Origin: JAXMAR01 sp046350295
GTDB taxonomy: Bacteria > Planctomycetota > Planctomycetia > Gemmatales > Gemmataceae
Assembly: GCA_046350295.1 (NCBI GenBank)
Contig: JAXMAR010000036.1
Span: forward strand, 20,439-84,438
Reading direction: 5' to 3'
Length of the DNA stretch: 64,000 nucleotides
Each line of letters starts with the position of its first letter. Position 1 is the first letter of the stretch. Of this stretch, positions 36,033 to 43,332 are shown one piece after another. Made by a program: the position numbers and the translations under genes. Under the pieces are notes generated by a model that saw nothing but the letters and a program-made list of their open reading frames with translations, was not told where the DNA came from and did not search any database.

Positions 36033-37832
36033 ATGACCGCCTTGACTTCCCTACCCGTCGCCGCGACGACGAAGAGACGCGTCGCCCCGTTCGACGTCGC
36101 GCGCATCCGCGCCGACTTCCCGATCCTGCGCGAGAAGGTCCACGGCAAGCCGCTCGTCTACCTCGACAACGCCGCCTCGACGCAGAAGCCGCGCGCCGTC
36201 ATCGACGCCATCAACCGCTATTACGAGACGACCCATGCCAACGTCCACCGCGGCGTGCACCATCTCAGCCAGGCCGCGACGCAAGCCTACGAGGACGCGC
36301 GGCTGAAGACGCAGAACTTCCTCGGCGCCCACTGCCTGCGCGAGATCATCTTCACGCGCGGTACGACCGACGCCATCAACCTCGTCGCCCATAGCTTCGG
36401 CCAGGCCTACCTCCATCCGGGGGACGAAGTCCTCATCACCTGGCTGGAGCACCACTCGAACATCGTCCCCTGGCAGCTCGCCTGCCAGGCGCGCGGCGCC
36501 ACGCTCAAGGTCGTTCCGGTCAGCGACGCGGGGGAGCTCGACCTCGCCGCTTTTGAGAAGCTCCTGTCCAAGCGCACCAGGATGGTCGCCGTCGCTCATG
36601 TCTCCAACGCGCTCGGAACCATCAACCCGATCCGCCGCATCATCGAGCAGGCTCACGCCGCCGGCGCCGCCGTCCTCGTCGACGGCGCCCAGGCGGTCGC
36701 GCACCTGCGCGTGAACGTCGAAGAGCTGGACTGCGATTTCTACGCCTTCTCCGGCCACAAGATCTACGGCCCGACCGGCATCGGCGCCCTGTTCGGCAAG
36801 GCGCGCTGGCTCGAGCTGATGCCCCCCTATCAAGGCGGCGGCGACATGATCGAGACCGTGCGCTTCGAGCGCACCACCTACAACGAGCTGCCCTACAAGT
36901 TCGAGGCCGGCACGCCCAACGTCGCCGGCGCCATTGGCCTGGGCGCCGCCCTCGATTACGTGGAGGAGATCGGCCTCGACGCCATCGCTCTCCACGAACA
37001 AGGACTGCTCCGCCACGCCACCGAGCGCTTGCAGGACATCCCGGGCGTCCGTCTCATCGGCACGGCTCACGACAAGGCGGGCGTCCTTTCCTTCGTCGTC
37101 GACGGCGTTTCCAATCTCGACGCCGGCGCCCAGCTGGACCTGGAGGGAATCGCCGTCCGCACGGGCCATCACTGCTGCATGCCGCTGATGGAGCGCTACG
37201 GCATCGAGGGGACCGCGCGTGCCTCCTTCGCCGTCTACAACACGCTCGAGGAAGTGGACGCCCTGGCCGACGCCCTCCAGGAGATCGCGCGCAAGGGCTC
37301 GGGACGGGCCCCGCGCCTAACTGAGATTGGCAAGCACGAGCCGGTCTATCCGGGACCGGCCGCGCCGACGCCGCAGGCCGCCGCGGAGGAACTGGGCGAG
37401 CTGTTCGAGTTCCTGGACGATTGGCCGGCGCGTTACAACTACCTGATCGAGCTGGGGGAGAAGTGCCTGCCCATGCCGGAGGAGATGAAGACCGAAGCCA
37501 ACCGCGTGCACGGCTGCCAGAGCATCGTCTTTCTGCATTGCCGCAAGAAGCCCGGGGCGGCGAACGTCATCGAGTTCTTGGCGGACAGCAATACCGACCT
37601 GGTGCGCGGGCTGCTCGTTCTGCTCCAGCGCTTGTTCTCCGGCCAGACGGCGGAGGAGATCGCGGCCTTCGACGTGGAGGGCTTCTTCAAGCGACTCGGC
37701 CTGGACGCTCACCTGACTTCAGGGCGGCGCAACGGGCTGGCGGAGATGGTGAAACGGATTCGCTCGTTCGCGGAGAAGGTGCGGGAGCAGATGGCGGGGT
37801 CGACGTTGCAAGCCGAGACCAAGAGGAGTTAA
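36033..37832 (+). CDS. sufSE: SufS cysteine desulfurase fused to SufE sulfur acceptor
   Basis: 599 residues. Residues 20-430 are a group II cysteine desulfurase: YLDNAASTQKPRAVIDAINR, a HHSNIVPW motif, the PLP lysine in YAFSGHKIYGPTGIGALF, and the active-site RTGHHCCMPLM (Cys381 or the adjacent Cys382). After a linker, residues 455-590 are a SufE domain (EFLDDWPARYNYLIELGEKC, then NRVHGCQSIVFLHC with the acceptor Cys495). In E. coli these are separate proteins that hand sulfur between them. The fusion puts both active sites on one chain. The next small gene starts three bases later. Confidence 0.95.
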   Translation: MTALTSLPVAATTKRRVAPFDVARIRADFPILREKVHGKPLVYLDNAASTQKPRAVIDAINRYYETTHANVHRGVHHLSQAATQAYEDARLKTQNFLGAHCLREIIFTRGTTDAINLVAHSFGQAYLHPGDEVLITWLEHHSNIVPWQLACQARGATLKVVPVSDAGELDLAAFEKLLSKRTRMVAVAHVSNALGTINPIRRIIEQAHAAGAAVLVDGAQAVAHLRVNVEELDCDFYAFSGHKIYGPTGIGALFGKARWLELMPPYQGGGDMIETVRFERTTYNELPYKFEAGTPNVAGAIGLGAALDYVEEIGLDAIALHEQGLLRHATERLQDIPGVRLIGTAHDKAGVLSFVVDGVSNLDAGAQLDLEGIAVRTGHHCCMPLMERYGIEGTARASFAVYNTLEEVDALADALQEIARKGSGRAPRLTEIGKHEPVYPGPAAPTPQAAAEELGELFEFLDDWPARYNYLIELGEKCLPMPEEMKTEANRVHGCQSIVFLHCRKKPGAANVIEFLADSNTDLVRGLLVLLQRLFSGQTAEEIAAFDVEGFFKRLGLDAHLTSGRRNGLAEMVKRIRSFAEKVREQMAGSTLQAETKRS

Positions 37833-37835
37833 GCA

Positions 37836-38066
37836 ATGGCGAACGAAGGCTCCAACCACAAATCCGGATCCGATAGTAGCGAATGCGTCGACATCGTACT
37901 CGACGTTGAGATGGACATGACCGTCCGGCCAATCCGCCCGGAATTGCGCAAGCAGGCGGAAGCGGAGAGAGACCGCATCAAGAAATGGACGAAGAATGGT
38001 GGCCACGAACTGAAACTGAAGCAGGAACCCGAGTCCGATCGTAGCGACGGCACAGGACCGAAATGA
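37836..38066 (+). CDS. Small hypothetical protein between sufSE and sufT
   Basis: 76 residues, hydrophilic, with an acidic N-terminus (SGSDSSECVDIVLDVEMDM), a basic helix (IRPELRKQAEAERDRIKKW) and a second acidic end. The ATG follows an AGGAG and starts three bases after sufSE. Its end overlaps the sufT start by four bases (ATGA), so it is co-translated with the suf operon. No family is recognised. Confidence 0.6.
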   Translation: MANEGSNHKSGSDSSECVDIVLDVEMDMTVRPIRPELRKQAEAERDRIKKWTKNGGHELKLKQEPESDRSDGTGPK

Positions 38067-38503
38067 ATCCCAACCTCACCCCCCTCGAAACGCAACGCCT
38101 CGATCCCGCCTTCGACCGCAATCCGCCGGTCGCCGCGGCGGGGGCGCGTCAACCCAAGCCGCCGTTGGCGCAGCCGCTGACTGCCGAGCAAGTCGTCGGG
38201 CTCAAGGACGAGATCATCGCCGTCTTGCACACGTGCTTCGACCCGGAGATTCCCGTCAACATCTACGAGCTGGGGCTCATCTACGAGATCCAGATCGCTC
38301 CTTCGGGCGACGTCGTCCTCAAGATGACGCTGACCAGCCCAGGTTGCCCGGTCGCCGGCACGTTGCCGGGGGACGTGCAGCGCAAGGTCGAGAGCGTGGC
38401 CAATGTCGTTTCGGCAAAGGTCGATCTCGTCTGGGACCCGCCCTGGGACAAGGATCGTATGTCGGATGCGGCCAAGCTGCAGCTCGGCATCGACGACTGG
38501 TGA
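38063..38503 (+). CDS. sufT: SufT / MIP18-family (DUF59) Fe-S assembly protein
   Basis: 146 residues. After a Pro-rich lead (residues 1-50) the DUF59 domain reads CFDPEIPVNIYELGLIYEIQ and SGDVVLKMTLTSPGCPVAGT, then LPGDVQRKVESVANV. DPEIPVNIYELGLIY and TSPGCP are signatures of the PaaD/SufT/MIP18 family. SufT proteins help mature Fe-S proteins. It is the last suf gene and a terminator follows at 38549. Confidence 0.9.
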   Translation: MNPNLTPLETQRLDPAFDRNPPVAAAGARQPKPPLAQPLTAEQVVGLKDEIIAVLHTCFDPEIPVNIYELGLIYEIQIAPSGDVVLKMTLTSPGCPVAGTLPGDVQRKVESVANVVSAKVDLVWDPPWDKDRMSDAAKLQLGIDDW

Positions 38504-38548
38504 GCGTCCCATCTTGCCTTTCCGGCCGCTACTCTTCGATAATGAACC

Positions 38549-38580
38549 AAGGGCGCGTCGCGACGCGCCTTTCTTCTTCT
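38549..38580 (+). terminator. Terminator of the suf operon
   Basis: The stem AAGGGCGCGTC / GACGCGCCTTT, with a two-base GC centre (so about four unpaired bases in practice), is followed by TTCTTCTTCT. It is placed 46 bases after the sufT stop. Confidence 0.75.
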
Positions 38581-38596
38581 CTTCAAGGTGGATCTG

Positions 38597-39382
38597 ATGC
38601 CCGCGAACGAACGCGAACACTGGCGCGAACTGCACGAACTCCTGGGACTCCCGCCCGAGCCGGAAGCACGGCGTGGCGAGCCGGAGCGGGAGCCGGCCGA
38701 GCCCGAAGCGACCGCCGAGCCGGAGCGCGAGCGCCGGCGGCAGGACCGCGTGGAAGCGGAGCCCGTCCTGGACGAAGAGGTGGTGCTGATCCAGGAAGCG
38801 ACGACGATGCCCGATCTCGACGAGGAGCCGCAAGAGCGCGAGCCGTTGATCGACGAGCCGCTCGACGTCGATGAGCGTGCGGAGGCGGAGCCCGAACCGA
38901 CGCCGGAGGGCGAAGAGGAAGGCGGCGAAGAAAGGCGGCGCGGCCGGCGGCGCCGGCGCCGTGGCCGGCGGGGCCGCGGCGACCGGGCGCCCGAAGGCGC
39001 CGCGCCGGAAGGCGGCGCTCTCGAAGGCGGCGCGGAGGAAGGAGCCGGCGTCGAGGAAGGCGTCAGCGAGGTGGCCGCCGCACGCGAGTCGCTCGAGGAA
39101 GAGGCGCTCGAGGCGGAGACCAGCGGCCGCGAGGAGGCCGAGGCCGAAGAGGAAGAGCCGCGCCGTGGCCGGAGACGGTCGGGCCGGCGCGACGAGGAAG
39201 AAGCCGCCTTCGAGGAGCCTGAGGAGGGCGCCGAAGAAGACTTCGACGAGGAAGAAGAAGAGGACACGGAGGACGAGTCGGCCCAGGACGAGGAGGACCT
39301 CAAGGAGCTGGATCAGTTCAAGGACTGGAACGTTCCTTCATGGCAGGAGATTGTCGCCTCGCTGTATCGCCCGGAGCGCTGA
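38597..39382 (+). CDS. Acidic and Arg-rich low-complexity protein
   Basis: 261 residues from the ATG at 38597 (alternatively a GTG at 38588). The short ordered N-terminus (NEREHWRELHELLGLPPEPE) and C-terminus (KDWNVPSWQEIVASLYRPER) enclose a long Glu/Arg low-complexity region with a basic GRRRRRRGRRGRG run and several acidic runs. The conserved ends with a disordered middle suggest a hub or RNA-associated protein, perhaps related to planctomycete homologues of RNase E-like acidic proteins. Its function is unknown. Confidence 0.65.
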   Translation: MPANEREHWRELHELLGLPPEPEARRGEPEREPAEPEATAEPERERRRQDRVEAEPVLDEEVVLIQEATTMPDLDEEPQEREPLIDEPLDVDERAEAEPEPTPEGEEEGGEERRRGRRRRRRGRRGRGDRAPEGAAPEGGALEGGAEEGAGVEEGVSEVAAARESLEEEALEAETSGREEAEAEEEEPRRGRRRSGRRDEEEAAFEEPEEGAEEDFDEEEEEDTEDESAQDEEDLKELDQFKDWNVPSWQEIVASLYRPER

Positions 39383-39448
39383 GAGGTTTGAAGAAAAAGG
39401 GGGCCTGCCCTCGGGAAGCGTCCAGATCCCCGAGAAGCACGGGGACGT

Positions 39449-39488
39449 TGTGACTCCCGGGAATGGGGGTCGGACCTTCTTTTTTTTC
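39449..39488 (+). terminator. Possible weak terminator
   Basis: The imperfect stem GACTCCC / GGGGGTC is followed, five bases later, by CTTCTTTTTTTT. It is placed after the acidic protein gene. It is weaker than the other terminators because of the mispair and the gap before the T tract. Confidence 0.35.
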
Positions 39489-39567
39489 GCGCCTTGTTCC
39501 CAGCCTCTTGGCGGGCAGGCGGAGTCCGGACTGCCGGCGCTCCGCCCGCTTCGGATGGGGAAGAGCA

Positions 39568-40014
39568 ATGGCCGATGCGATTATCGATCTGGTGGGCCCT
39601 GAAGACCTGCCGGTGATCTCGTCCCTTTATAACCAGATCTTCCGTCCGGGCCGCGACGTCGATTCCTTTCGCCGCCGCTTCCGCGGCCGCTACAACGTGC
39701 TGATGCTGATCGCGCGCGTCGATGACCGCCCGGTCGGCTTCTTCCTGGGCTTCGAATTGAAGCCGACCGTCTTCTTCGCCTGGTTCTATGGCGTGCTGCC
39801 CGACTGCCGCCGCCAGGGCATCGCCTCGCAACTCATGGACGCGGTACACGCTTGGGCCAAGCAGAACGAATACGAGTCCATCCGCTTTGAGTGCCACAAC
39901 CAGCACCGGCCGATGCTGCACCTCGCCATCGCCCTGGGCTACGACATCGTCGGCATTCGCTGGGACCCCGACCGCGGCGACAACCTGGTCATCTTCGAGA
40001 AAGTGCTGCATTGA
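39568..40014 (+). CDS. GNAT family N-acetyltransferase
   Basis: 148 residues. It has the GNAT core: GPEDLPVISSLYNQIF, RRFRGRYNVLMLIARVDDRP, FAWFYGVLPDCRRQGIASQL (motif A with the acetyl-CoA binding R/Q-x-x-G-x-A variant) and SIRFECHNQHRPMLHLAIAL. The variant pyrophosphate loop is RRQGIA. The substrate cannot be predicted. It is preceded by a possible terminator and followed by a 267-base gap before the next gene, which is convergent. Confidence 0.8.
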   Translation: MADAIIDLVGPEDLPVISSLYNQIFRPGRDVDSFRRRFRGRYNVLMLIARVDDRPVGFFLGFELKPTVFFAWFYGVLPDCRRQGIASQLMDAVHAWAKQNEYESIRFECHNQHRPMLHLAIALGYDIVGIRWDPDRGDNLVIFEKVLH

Positions 40015-40280
40015 CGCAAAGGCGTCACTCCCCTCTCCACCGCCGAGCGCTGTATTGGATTCTCGATCCGAAGCGATCGCGGAGATTAGGGCCGGCGCCG
40101 GGACGCAGACGAAGATGTGCGCCTGGGTGCGGCCATCGTAGTTGCTGCGCAAGATGTAGGCGCGTCCAGGCGTCGCGGAACTTGGCGACGTGCCGGGTGT
40201 AGCTCAGTGACTATGCGCGGGATGCGCCGCCGGCGCGGCGCTCCCGCTCCGCTTGGTCCAAAATCACGGTGTCCAGTCGC

Positions 40281-40850
40281 TCAGGGAATAAGGCGTGGAC
40301 GCAACTCTCGCTCCGCGCGATCCTCCATGGTTTCGCGCCACATGAAGAAGTCGCGCGGACTGCGCACATTCGGGTGCGACGGGAAAACCACTTGCGCGGC
40401 CCCCTTGGGTCGCCCGTAATAGGCCATCGACAGGCCTTCCAGGTTCTCCATCTGCGGCATGGGGGGCATCGGAACCATCCCCGGCGGCATGCCCGGCATT
40501 CCGGGCATGCCGGGCCCGGCCATCATCGGCGGCATGCCCGGAGGGGCGCCCGGTCCCGACATCGGCCGGCCCGCCGTCACCGCTTTGCCAATATCTCCCG
40601 GCAGAATGCCCTGAAACGGCAGGCCCGGCGGCCGCAGATAGTAATTCGGTCCGTAGACGGTGGGATAGCAGCGTCCGTCCGGATAGGCGATATAGAATCC
40701 CGGCGTGTTGCAGGGGCTGGGCCCAACGGGCAGCGGCACGCAGAGCGCGGGGGCACAGACATAGCAGGGATTGCAGCCCTGGGCGGAAGCGGACGGGACA
40801 AGGCAGGCGAGAGGCAAGAGGGCGCCGATCGTGGCGAGCGTCGCTTTCAT
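40281..40850 (-). CDS. Secreted Pro/Gly/Met-rich protein
   Basis: 189 residues from an ATG behind AAGGAG. It has a signal peptide (MKATLATIGALLPLACLVPS, then ASA cleavage). The mature protein begins with a Cys-rich segment (QGCNPCYVCAPALCVPLPV) and continues with Pro/Gly/Met-rich stretches (MPPMMAGPGMPGMPGMPPGM). The repeated Cys and Gly-Met motifs suggest an exported structural or metal-interacting protein. The gene is separated from a second short secreted-protein gene (41224-41655) by the heptamer array, and both run on the minus strand. Confidence 0.65.
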   Translation of the reverse strand: MKATLATIGALLPLACLVPSASAQGCNPCYVCAPALCVPLPVGPSPCNTPGFYIAYPDGRCYPTVYGPNYYLRPPGLPFQGILPGDIGKAVTAGRPMSGPGAPPGMPPMMAGPGMPGMPGMPPGMVPMPPMPQMENLEGLSMAYYGRPKGAAQVVFPSHPNVRSPRDFFMWRETMEDRAERELRPRLIP

Positions 40851-40991
40851 GGCGACTCCTTCCGTGTGAGAGTTTCCTGGATCGGCGCGAGGCGCCGCAT
40901 TCCAGTTTTCCCCAGGAACGGCCGGAGGGAAAGCGGAAGGCAACGATTCCGGGCCAAGAGTTTGGACGATTGCGAGGGAAGTGACGGATTG

Positions 40992-41103
40992 GTGAGTGGT
41001 GAGTGGTGAGTGGTGAGTGGTGAGTGGTGAGTGGTGAGTGGTGAGTGGTGAGTGGTGAGTGGTGAGTGGTGAGTGGTGAGTGGTGAGTGGTGAGTGGTGA
41101 GTG
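40992..41103. repeat. Heptanucleotide tandem array (GGTGAGT)n
   Basis: Sixteen or so head-to-tail copies of GGTGAGT occupy 40992-41103 without visible interruption. At 41131-41157 the opposite orientation of the motif (CACCACTCACC-type) appears, so the array and its mirror could pair over a G/C-rich loop (41104-41130). Confidence 0.9.
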
Positions 41104-41223
41104 GGCGGGGGCCCCCCCGGTGGGGGTCCCACACCACCCACCACTCACCAATTCACCACACCTGAAACGCAATCAGGCCGGCGCTCCTTGCGGAGGCCGG
41201 CCTGGAGGGAGTGGCGGGGTGGC

Positions 41224-41655
41224 TTAGTGAGGACCGAAGGCGCCGTAAGGCGGCATCGGGGCCCCGGCGGGCGGGCCGGCGAGGCAACCGGCGGGAACCG
41301 CCCACTGCATCGTCGGACTGACGAAGACCGGAGCGTACTGGACGCGCTGCGTGCCGCCGCACGGGCCGCAGCCGCCGCCCATGCCCGCATTGATCTGGTA
41401 GCCGTGATTCTTGTAGTAGGCTACCCAGTCCATGTGATCGAGCATGCCGTAATAACGGCGCAAGGCGTCATAGTAGTCGTGCCAGAAGCGTTGCAGCCGC
41501 TCTTCCTCGGCGGACATGCAGCGATTCCGCTTGGCGAAAATGTTCCACCAGGGCTGATAGCCGCCGTAGTGGAGACTGCCGACATCCGCCCGAGCGCTTT
41601 CAGCAAGGAAAAGCAACCCGAGAGCGGCGCACACGAAACCGGCAAACCGTTTCAT
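41224..41655 (-). CDS. Small secreted hypothetical protein
   Basis: 143 residues from an ATG behind AAGGAG. The signal peptide MKRFAGFVCAALGLLFLAES is followed by ARADVGSLHYG. The mature part is helical in the middle (SAEEERLQRFWHDYYDALRR) and contains a Gly/Cys segment (AGMGGGCGPCGGTQ). The C-terminus is Pro-rich. It is planctomycete-type by style, with no recognised domain. Confidence 0.6.
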   Translation of the reverse strand: MKRFAGFVCAALGLLFLAESARADVGSLHYGGYQPWWNIFAKRNRCMSAEEERLQRFWHDYYDALRRYYGMLDHMDWVAYYKNHGYQINAGMGGGCGPCGGTQRVQYAPVFVSPTMQWAVPAGCLAGPPAGAPMPPYGAFGPH

Positions 41656-41999
41656 CGCAACTCCTTTTGCTTGATGACCCCGAAGCGGCGCCGGGTTCCC
41701 TTCCCGGCTCGGGCTTTGGGTCGCGGCCTTCACCGCGAGGGCTCAGCCATGCTGAGACCCTCCGGTCAGGAGGCCCCCGCCTCCTGTATTCGGCCGCCAA
41801 CCACTGACGCCGCTCGACTCCCTGATGCGGCCTGCTCCCGGAATCTTCGCCGCATCTCGCACAAGTAGAATCGGCCGGAGAACCGGCAAAATCCCTTTGA
41901 AAAAAAAGGCTGAAGGAAAGGGGGGCTTCGCCCGACCGGCATCACCGGCAAATCTTGCCAGGTTTGCCCGTCTTGCCGGGGGGTGAGTCGGGTAGCGGA
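41656..41999. other. Intergenic region without a supported gene
   Basis: About 345 bases before the secreted protein gene, on the side of the rpe stop. I saw A-rich and GGGGGG runs near 41895-41935 but no clear terminator hairpin or ORF. Confidence 0.45.
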
Positions 42000-42653
42000 T
42001 TAGCGAATGGAACGCAGCGCTTGCACGGCCTCTTCCGGCCCTTGGGCGTGGCGGAAGATGCTCGTGCCGGCGACGAGAACGTTCGCGCCCGCCTGCACGC
42101 TCGGCGCCGCGGTCTTCAGGTCGATGCCACCGTCCACCTCCAACTCGCAGGCCGGGTTGTGACGGTCGATCAATTCGCGCAGCCGGCGAATACGCTCGGG
42201 GCTTTGCGGCAGGTAAGCCTGGCCGCCGAAGCCTGGATGCACCGTCATGCACAGAGCCAAGTCGATCTGGGACAGGAAGGGCTCGAAGCGCTCGATCGGC
42301 GTCCCCGGATTGACGACGAGACCCACCTTCTTGCCTTCTCCCTTCACCGACGCGATCAACTGCCCCGGCGCCGGCACGACCTCGAGATGGAACAGGACGC
42401 TATCCGCCCCTGCCTTCAGGAACGCAGGGATGAAGCGGCCGGGATCTTCGACCATCAGGTGGACTTCCAGCGCCAGTTTGGTGCGCGGCCTCAGACCGGA
42501 GACGACGACCGGCCCCATGCTGAGATTGGGGACAAAGTGGCCGTCCATCACGTCGACGTGGATGCGATCCGCTCCCGCGGACTCGACCTGAGCGACCTGC
42601 TCGCCGAGCCGGCTGAAATCCGCGGCGAGGATGGAAGGCGCGATGCGGACCAT
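42000..42653 (-). CDS. rpe: Ribulose-phosphate 3-epimerase
   Basis: 217 residues, normal length. It has the TIM-barrel signatures: VRIAPSILAADFSRLGEQV, HVDVMDGHFVPNLSMGP, LEVHLMVEDPGRFI, MTVHPGFGGQAY and ELEVDGGIDLKTAAPSVQAGA. It interconverts ribulose 5-phosphate and xylulose 5-phosphate in the pentose phosphate pathway. The start follows GGAGG. It is placed downstream of the DUF4058-like and topA genes on the same strand. Confidence 0.94.
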   Translation of the reverse strand: MVRIAPSILAADFSRLGEQVAQVESAGADRIHVDVMDGHFVPNLSMGPVVVSGLRPRTKLALEVHLMVEDPGRFIPAFLKAGADSVLFHLEVVPAPGQLIASVKGEGKKVGLVVNPGTPIERFEPFLSQIDLALCMTVHPGFGGQAYLPQSPERIRRLRELIDRHNPACELEVDGGIDLKTAAPSVQAGANVLVAGTSIFRHAQGPEEAVQALRSIR

Positions 42654-42710
42654 GCTGATCCTCCGGGATTTCGTTTTAGCGCTCGCGCGGCAAGCCGGAG
42701 ACGTAGCGCA

Positions 42711-43316
42711 TCAATCGCCAATACGCAGTACGCGGCAAGTCTCAGCGTAGGTCGCTTCCAGGTCGACGGGCACAGCCTTGTCGCTGGTCAGCCAGAGCGG
42801 CAACGTCGGAAGGCTCTCGCCGATGGCTAAGGCGGTCGGCCAGATTTCGAGGCGGCGGCTGCCCGCATCGACGCCAACACGATAAGCGACCGCATAGACA
42901 TCACCCATCGTTGGCGTCCGACCCTGGGCAAGAAATTCCAGGAACTCCTCATGCAGGTTGGCGTTTGGCCAGGTTACGATATCAACGATCATCAATCCGA
43001 CTGTCCTCTGCAGATAGCCGGCGCACTTCCCGACGAAAACCGCACGACGGTCTGCACGGTTCTTATTGCTCGGACTGACCAACTCTAGGATCGCGGCCAG
43101 GCGAAGGTTGTGAGCCTCATCGATTACCCGGACGGCACAGACGTTCCCCTCAGCAACTTCCGATCCGTGCAAGGCGACTTGCGGCTCCGCACGGAATTGT
43201 TTTGGCAAAACGGACTCGTTCAGCGATCGAACGATGGCGTTGGCCCAAGCGCTATGGAACCCCTCCCAGTGATTTCGCTCAGCACAAGGAGCGTGAAAAT
43301 GGTCACGTAAGGGCAT
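42711..43316 (-). CDS. DUF4058-like hypothetical protein
   Basis: 201 residues. The N-terminus MPLRDHFHAPCAERNHWEGF, followed by HSAWANAIVRSLNESVLPKQ, is typical of short planctomycete DUF4058-like proteins. The central part has a nuclease-like strand pattern (LRLAAILELVSPSNKNRADR, then AVFVGKCAGYLQRTVGLMIV). This resembles the PD-(D/E)xK-like core of DUF4058 and Uma2, with E-L-V-S-x-x-N-K. No catalytic role is established. The ATG follows GGAG and its 3' neighbour is rpe. It lies 16 bases downstream of topA. Confidence 0.65.
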   Translation of the reverse strand: MPLRDHFHAPCAERNHWEGFHSAWANAIVRSLNESVLPKQFRAEPQVALHGSEVAEGNVCAVRVIDEAHNLRLAAILELVSPSNKNRADRRAVFVGKCAGYLQRTVGLMIVDIVTWPNANLHEEFLEFLAQGRTPTMGDVYAVAYRVGVDAGSRRLEIWPTALAIGESLPTLPLWLTSDKAVPVDLEATYAETCRVLRIGD

Positions 43317-43332
43317 CGAGAACTCCAGCCGA

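Noticed and set aside
38549..38580. REP element of the GTAGG family
   Set aside because: The stem ends in a T-rich run on the plus strand and lacks GTAGG/CCTAC ends, so a terminator after sufT explains it better.
40992..41103. CRISPR array
   Set aside because: The repeats are seven bases and contiguous with no unique spacers, and no cas gene is nearby.
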